64,000 nucleotides of DNA, taken from the NCBI RefSeq assembly GCF_000826655.1, contig NZ_JXJO01000011.1, positions 124,001-188,000 on the forward strand, written 5' to 3'. Of the stretch, positions 55,796 to 63,547 are shown one piece after another. Source of the stretch: Psychroserpens damuponensis (lineage in GTDB: Bacteria > Bacteroidota > Bacteroidia > Flavobacteriales > Flavobacteriaceae). Under the pieces are notes generated by a model, which had not been told where the DNA came from, did no database searches, and worked only from the letters and a program-made list of their open reading frames with translations. Position 1 is the stretch's first letter; each line of letters opens with the position of its first letter. Position numbers and translations under genes: made by a program.

Positions 55796-56470
55796 ATGAA
55801 AACATATTTTACTATCGCATTACTCGTTATTACATCGCTTTTAACAGCTCAAAATCCTAAAGAAAAAGGAGTAGGTGACTTTAATGAAGTTAAAGTCTTT
55901 GATTTAATAGTGGTAAACCTTATAAAATCTAACGAAGCAAAAGTTGAAATTACAGGAGACGATATAGATGATGTTGAAGTGATCAATAAAAACGGAAAAT
56001 TAAAAATTCGTATGAAATTTGATAAAACCTTTAATGGGCAACGCACATTTGTTTCGGTTTACTATACAACACTAGATATAATTGATGGTAACGAAGGTGC
56101 TTTTATTACAGCAAATGAGTTAATTGAACAAAATAGTATAGAACTTCGTGCTCAAGAAGGTGCACATTTAGTAGTGGGTCTCGATGTTAAAAAGGTAGAA
56201 ATAAGAGCTGTTACTGGCGGAATTATAGAAACGAGAGGTAAAGCAAACTCTCAAGATATTACACTCAACACAGGAGGTATTTATGAAGGTAAAGCCTTTG
56301 AAACTAAAAATACAACTGTAAAAATAAAAGCAGCTGGAGAAGCAGATGTCAATGCTTCAAAAATGGTAGATGCTAGAGTAACAGCAGGAGGAGATGTTAT
56401 TATTTATGGTAACCCTTCTAACATTAAAGAAAAAACGACCTTTGGTGGTAGTATTAGTCGTGCCAACTAA
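55796..56470 (+). CDS. Exported head-GIN-domain protein (DUF2807)
   Basis: A 224-residue exported protein (signal ending LLTAQ). The mature part is a right-handed beta-helix-like DUF2807 domain, with FNEVKVFDLIVVNLIKSN, SNIKEKTTFGGSIS and repeated short strands, each ending at Gly or Asn. The role of the family is unknown; it is common in Bacteroidota and found on the outside of the cell. The last block GGDVIIYGNPSNIKEK is typical of its C-terminus. Confidence 0.82.
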   Translation: MKTYFTIALLVITSLLTAQNPKEKGVGDFNEVKVFDLIVVNLIKSNEAKVEITGDDIDDVEVINKNGKLKIRMKFDKTFNGQRTFVSVYYTTLDIIDGNEGAFITANELIEQNSIELRAQEGAHLVVGLDVKKVEIRAVTGGIIETRGKANSQDITLNTGGIYEGKAFETKNTTVKIKAAGEADVNASKMVDARVTAGGDVIIYGNPSNIKEKTTFGGSISRAN

Positions 56471-56511
56471 ACTATCATTCTAACATAGTGAGTAGTACGA
56501 TACTTTTTTCT

Positions 56512-56519
56512 TAGCTTTG
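56512..56519 (+). promoter_or_regulatory. -7 promoter box of the LysE-like gene
   Basis: TAGCTTTG matches TAnnTTTG 21 bases before the ATG at 56541. No clear -33 TTTG at the expected distance. Confidence 0.35.
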
Positions 56520-56540
56520 TAGTAAAGCTATTTCATAACT

Positions 56541-57215
56541 ATGTTTGACGATATTTTAGCGGCTATTCCCTTTGGGATTATACTAGCATTCACTATTGGT
56601 CCAGTATTTTTTGTACTGCTCGAAACTAGTGCTACTAAAGGATTTAAAAGCGCACTAATTTTTGATTTTGGTGTGATATTAGCAGATATCGTTTTTATAC
56701 TTCTTGCCTTTTACAGTACCAACAAACTCGTAGATAAAATAAAGGACGATCCTAATTTTATTGTGTTTGGTGGTATTTTATTAGTCACTTATGGTGTTAT
56801 TTCTTTTATGAAAACATCTAAATCTTTTAGATCTATAGTTAGAGAATATCATAAAGTTGAGATTGAGAAAAATGTCTTCGGAAAACTCTTTATTAAAGGC
56901 TTTCTTCTCAATTTTATTAACATTGGTGTCTTAATAGGTTGGTTAGGTTTTATAGTTATAGGAAGCACCATCACAGAATCTGAATATGGCGTAGAAGTTT
57001 TTATAACCACAATGTTAACCGTTTATTTTCTAACCGATTTACTTAAAATTGCCGCTGCAAAACGCTTAAGAAGTAAACTCACACCACGACTCATTTTTAA
57101 AACCAAAAAAATTGTGGCTTTAGCTATTTTAGGCTTTGGTATATTATTATTGGTTCAAGGCTTTTTTCCGAAGGGAAAAGAACGACTTCAAGAAGAAATA
57201 GAACATCGTTTATAA
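56541..57215 (+). CDS. LysE-family exporter
   Basis: A 224-residue membrane protein with six spans of the LysE/RhtB family, as shown by FGIILAFTIGPVFFVLLETSATKGFKSAL at the N-terminus and FINIGVLIGWLGFIVIG in the middle. Members export amino acids or related small molecules, but the substrate cannot be read from the sequence. The next gene starts right after its stop. Confidence 0.88.
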   Translation: MFDDILAAIPFGIILAFTIGPVFFVLLETSATKGFKSALIFDFGVILADIVFILLAFYSTNKLVDKIKDDPNFIVFGGILLVTYGVISFMKTSKSFRSIVREYHKVEIEKNVFGKLFIKGFLLNFINIGVLIGWLGFIVIGSTITESEYGVEVFITTMLTVYFLTDLLKIAAAKRLRSKLTPRLIFKTKKIVALAILGFGILLLVQGFFPKGKERLQEEIEHRL

Positions 57216-57578
57216 ATGAACCACACTATGGCAAAAACCGAATATCGTATTTATGTTATAGAACTTTCAAAACGTGTTTATACTGAAAATAGAAAATTTA
57301 GAGAAGCCAATCCGCAGTTTAATGGTGTTTTAGAATGTCTCTATGTTGGCATGACTAGTAAAACACCTAAAGAACGTTTTCTACAACACAAAACAGGTCA
57401 TCGTAATAAAAAAGGGTATAAAATATCGGCAAACATCGTTGAAAAATATGGATCTTATCTAAGACCAAGTTTGTACAATCACATTGATCCTATATCTACC
57501 AGAGCAGAAGCACTTAAAATGGAAGAAACCTTAGCCTTAGAGTTGAGGAGACAGCGTTATGCGGTTTGGTTTAATTGA
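57216..57578 (+). CDS. Small GIY-YIG-like nuclease-domain protein
   Basis: A 120-residue protein with a GIY-YIG-like pattern: YRIYVIELS, then CLYVGMTSKTPKERFLQHKTGH with the expected Gly, Thr, Arg and His, and a later Glu-rich helix (ALKMEETLALELRRQRYAVW) that could carry the metal-binding Glu. The first strand has an insertion before CLYVG. Such stand-alone domains may be nucleases for DNA or tRNA. The ATG follows the LysE stop with no gap; a second in-frame ATG is at 57228. Confidence 0.65.
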   Translation: MNHTMAKTEYRIYVIELSKRVYTENRKFREANPQFNGVLECLYVGMTSKTPKERFLQHKTGHRNKKGYKISANIVEKYGSYLRPSLYNHIDPISTRAEALKMEETLALELRRQRYAVWFN

Positions 57579-57776
57579 TAAAGTCTTACGAATGCATAAA
57601 TTTCGTACTAAAAATCATCAAATTTAATTGTTACCTCGCATTCCAAGGTTTACCAAAATCGTAATATATTTTGATAAAAGTAGCTCGCGCTACTAGTTTT
57701 CTGTGTAGATTTCTCTAAAATGTGAATTATTAGTTTCGAGCTGCTAAGCTCAAATTAATTTTTTTTTAAATTTAGC
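57579..57776. other. Gap between GIY-YIG gene and tRNA-Cys terminator
   Basis: This part of the 398-base gap to folB has no credible ORF. Two small stem-loops are visible (AGTAGC/GCTACT around 57676 and GAGCT/AGCTC around 57738) but neither has a T-run. I see no other feature. Confidence 0.3.
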
Positions 57777-57780
57777 ACAT

Positions 57781-57812
57781 AAAAAAACCTCAACAATTGT
57801 TGAGGTTTTTTT
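57781..57812 (-). terminator. tRNA-Cys terminator
   Basis: A perfect 32-base palindrome (57781-57812) with seven T residues at each end as read on either strand. It lies 2 bases past the tRNA 3' end and could also stop transcription from the plus strand. Confidence 0.88.
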
Positions 57813-57813
57813 G

Positions 57814-57884
57814 AGGTGTCGAGCGGATTCGAACCGCTGTAGATGGTGTTGCAGACCACTGCCTAGCCACTCGGCCACGACACC
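57814..57884 (-). tRNA. tRNA-Cys (anticodon GCA)
   Basis: A 71-base cloverleaf on the minus strand. The acceptor GGTGTCG/CGACACC has discriminator U, as expected for Cys. The anticodon stem GTGGT/ACCAT (one G-T) encloses loop CTGCAAC, giving GCA. The T arm has GGTTCGAATCC. CCA is not encoded. Confidence 0.95.
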
Positions 57885-57976
57885 CTTTATAATTTTAAAA
57901 GGTTTTCACTATTTCTAGCGAGAAAGCAAATTTATAAAAATTTAGCATTAAACCTCAGGTTTAATAACAAAAACAC

Positions 57977-58339
57977 TTACTTTTTTCGTCTTTCGGTCAT
58001 TTTAATGGTTACACGATCAACATCACCACCAATTGGCGGATTTAATTTACTAACACTCACAGTCGCTTTTTTTACGAGTTTTTCTTCGGAAAAAATACGT
58101 GTCAATATACGTTTGGCAACCGTTTCTAAAAGTTTAGAAGGTTGTTGCATTTCTTCTTTTACAATTTTGTTAAGTAATACATAATCAACAGTATCACTTA
58201 ATTCATCGGTTTTAGCAGAGGTTTTTAAATCTGCTTTAACTTCGATATCTACGCGATAATTGCTACCAATTTTAGTTTCCTCTTTTAAGCAACCATGATG
58301 TGCAAAAACGCGTATATTTTCAACTTTTATTATTCCCAA
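57977..58339 (-). CDS. folB: Dihydroneopterin aldolase
   Basis: A 120-residue enzyme of folate synthesis that splits dihydroneopterin to 6-hydroxymethyl-dihydropterin and glycolaldehyde. FolB motifs are present: VFAHHGCLKEETKIG, SDTVDYVLLNKIVKEEM, LLETVAKRI and SVSKLNPPIGG. The start is TTG at 58339, giving MGIIKVENIRVFAHHG, the normal N-terminus. A TATATTTG -7 box on the minus strand lies at 58357-58364, 18 bases upstream. It diverges from glnS. Confidence 0.94.
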   Translation of the reverse strand: MGIIKVENIRVFAHHGCLKEETKIGSNYRVDIEVKADLKTSAKTDELSDTVDYVLLNKIVKEEMQQPSKLLETVAKRILTRIFSEEKLVKKATVSVSKLNPPIGGDVDRVTIKMTERRKK

Positions 58340-58356
58340 AACGTTCTATTTTAAAA

Positions 58357-58388
58357 CAAATATATGACGCAAATATTTAATAACTTTG
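58357..58388. promoter_or_regulatory. Divergent -7 boxes of folB and glnS
   Basis: TATATTTG on the minus strand (58357-58364) for folB, and TAACTTTG on the plus strand (58381-58388) for glnS, both matching TAnnTTTG. They are spaced closely, so the two promoters must overlap. Confidence 0.45.
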
Positions 58389-58405
58389 CTTCATATTTTA
58401 TTACT

Positions 58406-60406
58406 ATGTCTGAAGAAACAAAATCGCTCAATTTTATTGAGCATATCATAGAAGAAGATTTAAAAAATGGGTTGTCAAAAGATAAACTCCGTTTTCGTTT
58501 TCCACCAGAACCAAATGGGTATTTGCACATTGGTCACACTAAAGCCATTGGCATTAGTTTTGGTTTAGGAGAAACTTATAATGCACCTGTAAATCTTCGA
58601 TTTGATGATACTAATCCTGCAAAAGAAGAACAAGAATATGTCGATGCTATCAAACGAGATATTGAATGGTTAGGTTATAAATGGGCCAATGAATTATATT
58701 CTTCAGATTATTTTCAAACACTTTATGATTGGGCAGAACAACTCATCAAAGATGGTAAAGCGTATGTAGATTCTCAGTCTAGTGAAGCTATGGCAGAGCA
58801 AAAAGGAACGCCAACGCAACCAGGAGTTGATGGCCCTTTTAGAAATAGAAGCGTGGAAGAGAATTTAGACCTTTTCCGAAGAATGAAAGCTGGAGAATTT
58901 GATGAAGGTTCACATATTTTAAGAGCTAAAATAGATATGCAGCATCCTAATATGCTCATGAGAGATCCCATTATGTATCGTGTGTTGAAAAAACATCATC
59001 ATAGAACAGCTAATGATTGGTGCATTTACCCAATGTATGATTGGACGCATGGTGAAAGCGATTATATAGAGCAAATATCACATAGTTTATGCTCGTTAGA
59101 ATTTAAGCCTCATAGAGAGCTTTATGATTGGTTTAAGGAGCATGTGTATGGTTATGCCTCAAATGAGTTGCCTATGCAGCCAAAACAACGCGAATTTGCA
59201 CGTTTAAACTTGAGTTATACCATTATGAGTAAGCGTAAATTACTCAAATTGGTTCAAGATGGTGTGGTGTCTGGATGGGATGATCCTAGAATGCCTACAA
59301 TTTCTGGTTTAAGACGTCGTGGTTATACTCCAAATTCTATCAAAACATTTATAGATAAAGTTGGTGTTGCCAAACGTGAAAATGTAATTGATGTATCGCT
59401 TTTAGAATTCTGTATACGTGAAGATTTAAATTATACAGCACCTCGAGTGATGGTCGTTTTAGATCCTGTTAAAGTTGTTATTACTAATTATCCAGACGAT
59501 AACGTAGAATGGTTAGAAGCAGAAAATAACCAAGAAGATGATAGTGCAGGATTTAGAAAGGTACCTTTTTCTAAAGAGATTTATATTGAAAGAGCCGATT
59601 TTAAAGAAGAGGCGAGTAGTAAATTTTTTAGATTGAAGCTAGGAGGTGAGGTGCGTTTAAAAAATGCTTACATTATAAAAGCAGAAAGCGTAGTAAAAGA
59701 TGCAAATGGTACGGTTACAGAAATTCATTGTACATACTCTAAAGATACCGAAAAGAAAGTAAAAGGTACCTTACATTGGGTGTCTATACAACATGCTGTA
59801 AAAGCTGAGGTTAGAGAATATGACAGGTTGTTCATGGATGAAGCTCCAGATAGTCATCAAGACAAAGATTTTATGGAGTTTATAAATCCAAACTCACTTA
59901 AAACTATAGAGGCGTTTGTTGAACCTAGTTTGGTAGAAGCTAGTATTGGTGATCGATTTCAGTTTCAACGTTTAGGATATTTTAATGTTGATGACGATTC
60001 TAAACCAGAGCAGTTAGTATTTAATAAAATTGTAGGTTTAAGAGACTCTTGGGCTAAGCAAAAACCGCAACAGCAACAAGATAATAAACCAAAGCCACAA
60101 CACAATAATCGTCCTGCAATAGAACAAATAAAATCATACGGTAAAAAGTATGATAGAATGAAAGACGATCAAAGAGAAAAGGCTAAAGCAGAAATACAAG
60201 AATTAGCAAAACAAGTCACTTATGAAGATCTAGAACCTCTTTTTGGCACGTCTGTAAAAAAAGCAGGAACACGAATTATAACAATGATTAGTTTAGGCGT
60301 TTTATTGAACAACGGATTAGAAAAAAATGAAGCAATTAATGCATTTATAGCCAAAGCAAAAGAAGATAAAAACCAATTATTAGTAGCTGAGGCTAACGCT
60401 ATTTAA
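58406..60406 (+). CDS. glnS: Glutaminyl-tRNA synthetase with C-terminal extension
   Basis: A 666-residue class I synthetase that charges tRNA-Gln. Class signature PPEPNGYLHIGHTKAI (HIGH) lies at about residue 32, and IMSKRKL (KMSKS-like) near 275. The tRNA-Gln anticodon-binding beta-barrel follows to about 545. From there a Gln/Lys/Pro-rich linker (KQKPQQQQDNKPKPQHNN) leads to a helical domain of about 95 residues that E. coli GlnRS lacks. I chose the ATG at 58406; the upstream ATG at 58364 would overlap the likely promoter (58381-58388). A terminator follows. Confidence 0.97.
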   Translation: MSEETKSLNFIEHIIEEDLKNGLSKDKLRFRFPPEPNGYLHIGHTKAIGISFGLGETYNAPVNLRFDDTNPAKEEQEYVDAIKRDIEWLGYKWANELYSSDYFQTLYDWAEQLIKDGKAYVDSQSSEAMAEQKGTPTQPGVDGPFRNRSVEENLDLFRRMKAGEFDEGSHILRAKIDMQHPNMLMRDPIMYRVLKKHHHRTANDWCIYPMYDWTHGESDYIEQISHSLCSLEFKPHRELYDWFKEHVYGYASNELPMQPKQREFARLNLSYTIMSKRKLLKLVQDGVVSGWDDPRMPTISGLRRRGYTPNSIKTFIDKVGVAKRENVIDVSLLEFCIREDLNYTAPRVMVVLDPVKVVITNYPDDNVEWLEAENNQEDDSAGFRKVPFSKEIYIERADFKEEASSKFFRLKLGGEVRLKNAYIIKAESVVKDANGTVTEIHCTYSKDTEKKVKGTLHWVSIQHAVKAEVREYDRLFMDEAPDSHQDKDFMEFINPNSLKTIEAFVEPSLVEASIGDRFQFQRLGYFNVDDDSKPEQLVFNKIVGLRDSWAKQKPQQQQDNKPKPQHNNRPAIEQIKSYGKKYDRMKDDQREKAKAEIQELAKQVTYEDLEPLFGTSVKKAGTRIITMISLGVLLNNGLEKNEAINAFIAKAKEDKNQLLVAEANAI

Positions 60407-60424
60407 TGACTATTAACAAACTCG

Positions 60425-60458
60425 AAAACCTCTAAGCATCACCCTTAGAGGTTTTTTT
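60425..60458 (+). terminator. glnS terminator
   Basis: Arms AAAACCTCTAAG (60425-60436) and CTTAGAGGTTTT (60444-60455), with a 7-base loop, followed by further T residues. Confidence 0.88.
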
Positions 60459-60492
60459 GTACATTTAACACACTAACTTTTATTAATTTATT

Positions 60493-60972
60493 ATGGAATT
60501 TAATTATTTGGCAATTCTTGTAGCTGCTATTATACCTGTTGTTTTAGGATTTATTTGGTATAACCCAAAAATATTTGGTATTGCATGGATGCGTGCAGCA
60601 GAAATGACAGAAGCCAAAATGAGAGGTGGAAATATGGCAGTTATTTTTGGAGTATCACTACTATTATCTTTACTATTAGCCTTTTTTACAAACTTTTTAG
60701 TGATTCATGAATTAGGCGTTTATGGGTTAACCGAAGGCAACCTTGATGGAGCGACCACACAGGCTTTTTTAGAAGAATTTGAAGGCACCTGGAGAACCTT
60801 TAAACATGGTGCGCTTCATGGTGCAATCGCTGGAATAATGCTAGTATTGCCAATAATTGGTATTAACGCGTTGTTTGAAAGAAAAAGTGGAAAATATATT
60901 TTAATAAATGCTGGATATTGGATTGTTTGCTTAACAATTATGGGAAGTATAATTTCTGGTTGGACAGCATAA
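60493..60972 (+). CDS. DUF1761 membrane protein
   Basis: A 159-residue membrane protein with four spans. The DUF1761 hallmarks are VLGFIWYNPKIFGIAWM at span 1 and FKHGALHGAIAGIMLVLPIIGINALFERKSGKYILINAGYW near the end. Function is unknown. It is flanked by terminators and probably transcribed alone. Confidence 0.85.
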   Translation: MEFNYLAILVAAIIPVVLGFIWYNPKIFGIAWMRAAEMTEAKMRGGNMAVIFGVSLLLSLLLAFFTNFLVIHELGVYGLTEGNLDGATTQAFLEEFEGTWRTFKHGALHGAIAGIMLVLPIIGINALFERKSGKYILINAGYWIVCLTIMGSIISGWTA

Positions 60973-60985
60973 TTTTAACTTAATT

Positions 60986-61025
60986 AGAGGCTGAGAATTG
61001 TAATTTTCAACCTCTATTTTTTTTT
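60986..61025 (+). terminator. Terminator after the DUF1761 gene
   Basis: Arms 60986-60998 and 61003-61015 pair with one mismatch and one G-T wobble. A run of about nine T residues follows and ends at the TTG start of the next gene. Confidence 0.75.
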
Positions 61026-61026
61026 A

Positions 61027-62187
61027 TTGATACATTACAAACTATACAATTGTGTAAACGATCTACCTGATTCTTGGGACGCACTTCCTGTAAACGATAT
61101 TTTCTTAAAAACGTCTTTTTTAAAAGCGCTAGAGCATTCAAGTCCGAGTAATATTTCTACTTATTTTCTTGGTGTTTTTTCTGCTGAAATTTTAGTTGGT
61201 ATTGCCATTATTCAACGTGTTGAATTATATGTTAATGATGTGTTTAGAGAAACATCTAATCCCTTTTTTAAGCGCTGCGGAAAAGTGCTCATCACCAAAA
61301 TTGTTAAGGGTAATGCACTAATTGTCGGTAATTTAATGCATACGGGTCAGCATGGTATTTATCATAATTCAAAACACCTTTCTCAAGACGCATTTTTAGA
61401 TACAATTTCAAAAGGCTTAAACACTTTAGCTCAACAAATTAAAACCACTCACAATAAAAAAGTACGCATTATTGCTTATAAAGATTACTTTAATGATGAT
61501 GCGATACATTCTAGTGAGGCCTATTTCCGAAGTGAAAATTTATATAAAGCACAAGTACAACCCAATATGATTTTTGAGGTTAGAAGTGATTGGAATTCAC
61601 CTGAAGATTACATTGCTGCTTTTAATAAAAAATATAGAAGTCGTTATAAAACTGCATTAAAAAAAAGTAATATAATACAGCGTAAAGAACTATCTCTTGA
61701 GAATGTTAGTGCCTTTAGTAATCAGTTATACGATTTGTATGAAAATGTATCTGATAACGCAGGAGTAAACTCGTTTAAGCTTCATAAAGACCATTTTTAT
61801 AACTTAAAATTGGAACTTAAAAACGATTTTAAAGTATTTGGATATTTTATTAACAATGAACTTGTAGGGTTTTATACCTTGATTTTAAATGATAACAGAT
61901 TAGAAACTTATTTTTTAGGCTATCAACAAAAGCTACAACGTGAACATCAACTATATCTCAATATGTTATTTGATATGGCTTCATTTGGTATTGACAATCA
62001 TTTTAAACATGTCATTTTTGCGAGAACAGCGATGGAGATTAAAAGTTCAGTAGGAGCCAAGCCTTTTGGCATGCATATTTATGTAAAGCACACCAATAAT
62101 ATCATAGCTAATACCGTTTTAAAATTGGTGGTTAAATATGCTAATCCTATTAGAGAATGGGATGAACGTCATCCTTTTAAAGTGTGA
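61027..62187 (+). CDS. FemAB/BioF2-type GNAT protein
   Basis: A 386-residue protein with a double GNAT fold, of the type that includes peptidoglycan-bridge FemX enzymes and BioF2-like acyltransferases. The second domain has AAFNKKYRSRYKTALKKSN followed by FKVFGYFINNELVGFYTLIL and YFLGYQQKLQREHQLYLNMLFDMASFGI. The start is TTG at 61027, because no earlier ATG exists in frame and the first internal ATG is deep inside. It starts directly after the T-run of the preceding terminator. The substrate is unknown. Confidence 0.78.
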   Translation: MIHYKLYNCVNDLPDSWDALPVNDIFLKTSFLKALEHSSPSNISTYFLGVFSAEILVGIAIIQRVELYVNDVFRETSNPFFKRCGKVLITKIVKGNALIVGNLMHTGQHGIYHNSKHLSQDAFLDTISKGLNTLAQQIKTTHNKKVRIIAYKDYFNDDAIHSSEAYFRSENLYKAQVQPNMIFEVRSDWNSPEDYIAAFNKKYRSRYKTALKKSNIIQRKELSLENVSAFSNQLYDLYENVSDNAGVNSFKLHKDHFYNLKLELKNDFKVFGYFINNELVGFYTLILNDNRLETYFLGYQQKLQREHQLYLNMLFDMASFGIDNHFKHVIFARTAMEIKSSVGAKPFGMHIYVKHTNNIIANTVLKLVVKYANPIREWDERHPFKV

Positions 62188-62266
62188 AAGTCTCGTTAAA
62201 CACGCTTTATAATTTCATATTATGCATGAAATTTTGTAGTTTATATAAGCATAAAAGCATACTATT

Positions 62267-62479
62267 ATGAACGATAAAACAAGACAAATACTTACAGAAA
62301 TTTCTACTGTAACTAGAACGATAGAGAACAATTACCCAGAGTTACAGAAATATTTAGATGAAACGCAAAGCACCTTACCATCTGGTGATAATCATAGCGC
62401 TTCAATCAACGAAAAAGAACTTCAATCTTATTTAGAAGAACTCAAAAGGTTAGTTTCTGAGTATGATGATAAACATTAA
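62267..62479 (+). CDS. Small acidic helical protein, unknown function
   Basis: A 70-residue soluble protein, mostly acidic and helical (TRTIENNYPELQKYLDETQSTL, and KELQSYLEELKRLVSEYDD). No signal peptide or motif is visible. It is followed by a bidirectional terminator. The codon usage and clear start and stop make it a likely real small gene. Confidence 0.65.
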   Translation: MNDKTRQILTEISTVTRTIENNYPELQKYLDETQSTLPSGDNHSASINEKELQSYLEELKRLVSEYDDKH

Positions 62480-62485
62480 AATAGA

Positions 62486-62518
62486 AAAACACCTCAAAAT
62501 AATGTTTGAGGCGTTTTA
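62486..62518. terminator. Bidirectional terminator between convergent genes
   Basis: Arms 62486-62498 and 62505-62517 pair with one mismatch around a short loop. A and T runs flank the two sides, so it can end both the small helical gene and the SPFH gene. Confidence 0.72.
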
Positions 62519-62537
62519 CAGTTAGATCGTCTATTAT

Positions 62538-63470
62538 TTATTCTAACTTTTTCTTTTTAGCATTTTTCATGGCTTCACCAATTTGATTACTGGCAGTAAA
62601 ACTAGCAACCATATCATTAAGCATTTGACTTCCTGCTTGAGGAGAGTTAGGTAACAATATTAAATTACTGTTGGTTTCTTGACCAATAGATTGTAACGTG
62701 TCATAATGTTGTGTAACTACGATTAATGCAGAAGCTTCTTGCGAGTTAATCCCAACTTTATTTAAAACTTCTACAGATTCCTCTAATCCTCTTGCTATTT
62801 CACGACGTTGATCGGCAATACCTTGACCTTGTAAACGCTTACTTTCAGCTTCGGCTTTGGCTTTCTCTACAATTAAAATACGAGCAGCATCACCTTCAAA
62901 TTGAGCTGCGGTTTTTTCACGATCTGCAGCATTAATTCTATTCATAGCTGCTTTTACTTGTGCATCTGGATCAATATCGGTTACTAAGGTTTTAATAATA
63001 TCAAACCCATATTCTGACATGGCATCGTTTAATTCTGTTTTTACTGCAATTGCAATATCATCTTTTTTCACAAAAACGTCGTCTAATTTCATTTTAGGCA
63101 CCTCTGCACGTACAACATCAAATACATAAGACGTTATTTGATCATGAGGATAATCTAGTTTGTAAAAAGCATCATAAACCTTTGATCTAATCACACGATA
63201 TTGTACAGATACTTTTAAGCGTACAAATACATCATCTAAAGTTTTAGTTTCTATAATGACATCCAATTGCTGAATTTTTAAACTTAATTTACCTGCAAGT
63301 TTATCAATTAAAGGGATTTTAAGCTGTAATCCTGAATGTCTAATACTTTGAAATTTACCAAATCGTTCTATAACTGCCGAGGTTTGTTGCTTCACAACAA
63401 AAAACGACGATATTAAAATGATTAATCCGAAAAAAATAATAGGTATAATGTAAATAGGAAAATCTCTCAT
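62538..63470 (-). CDS. SPFH/Band 7 (stomatin/prohibitin-like) membrane protein
   Basis: A 310-residue protein with an N-terminal membrane span (residues 7-27) followed by an SPFH domain (about 30-210) with VVKQQTSAVIERFGKF, then VSVQYRV and VTDIDPDAQVKAAMNRINAADREKTA. A helical, Ala/Glu-rich stretch and a C-terminal part follow. SPFH proteins form oligomeric scaffolds in the membrane and may help proteases or secretion. It diverges from the next gene. Confidence 0.92.
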   Translation of the reverse strand: MRDFPIYIIPIIFFGLIILISSFFVVKQQTSAVIERFGKFQSIRHSGLQLKIPLIDKLAGKLSLKIQQLDVIIETKTLDDVFVRLKVSVQYRVIRSKVYDAFYKLDYPHDQITSYVFDVVRAEVPKMKLDDVFVKKDDIAIAVKTELNDAMSEYGFDIIKTLVTDIDPDAQVKAAMNRINAADREKTAAQFEGDAARILIVEKAKAEAESKRLQGQGIADQRREIARGLEESVEVLNKVGINSQEASALIVVTQHYDTLQSIGQETNSNLILLPNSPQAGSQMLNDMVASFTASNQIGEAMKNAKKKKLE

Positions 63471-63518
63471 AAGAATGTTATTAATGGTTAGATAAAATAA
63501 TCAGTTACTAAATTAAGT

Positions 63519-63526
63519 TATATTTG
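63519..63526 (+). promoter_or_regulatory. -7 promoter box of the partial barrel gene
   Basis: TATATTTG matches the TAnnTTTG box, 22 bases before the ATG at 63548. No clear -33 element is seen. Confidence 0.4.
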
Positions 63527-63547
63527 TTCAAATCACACATTGTAGTC

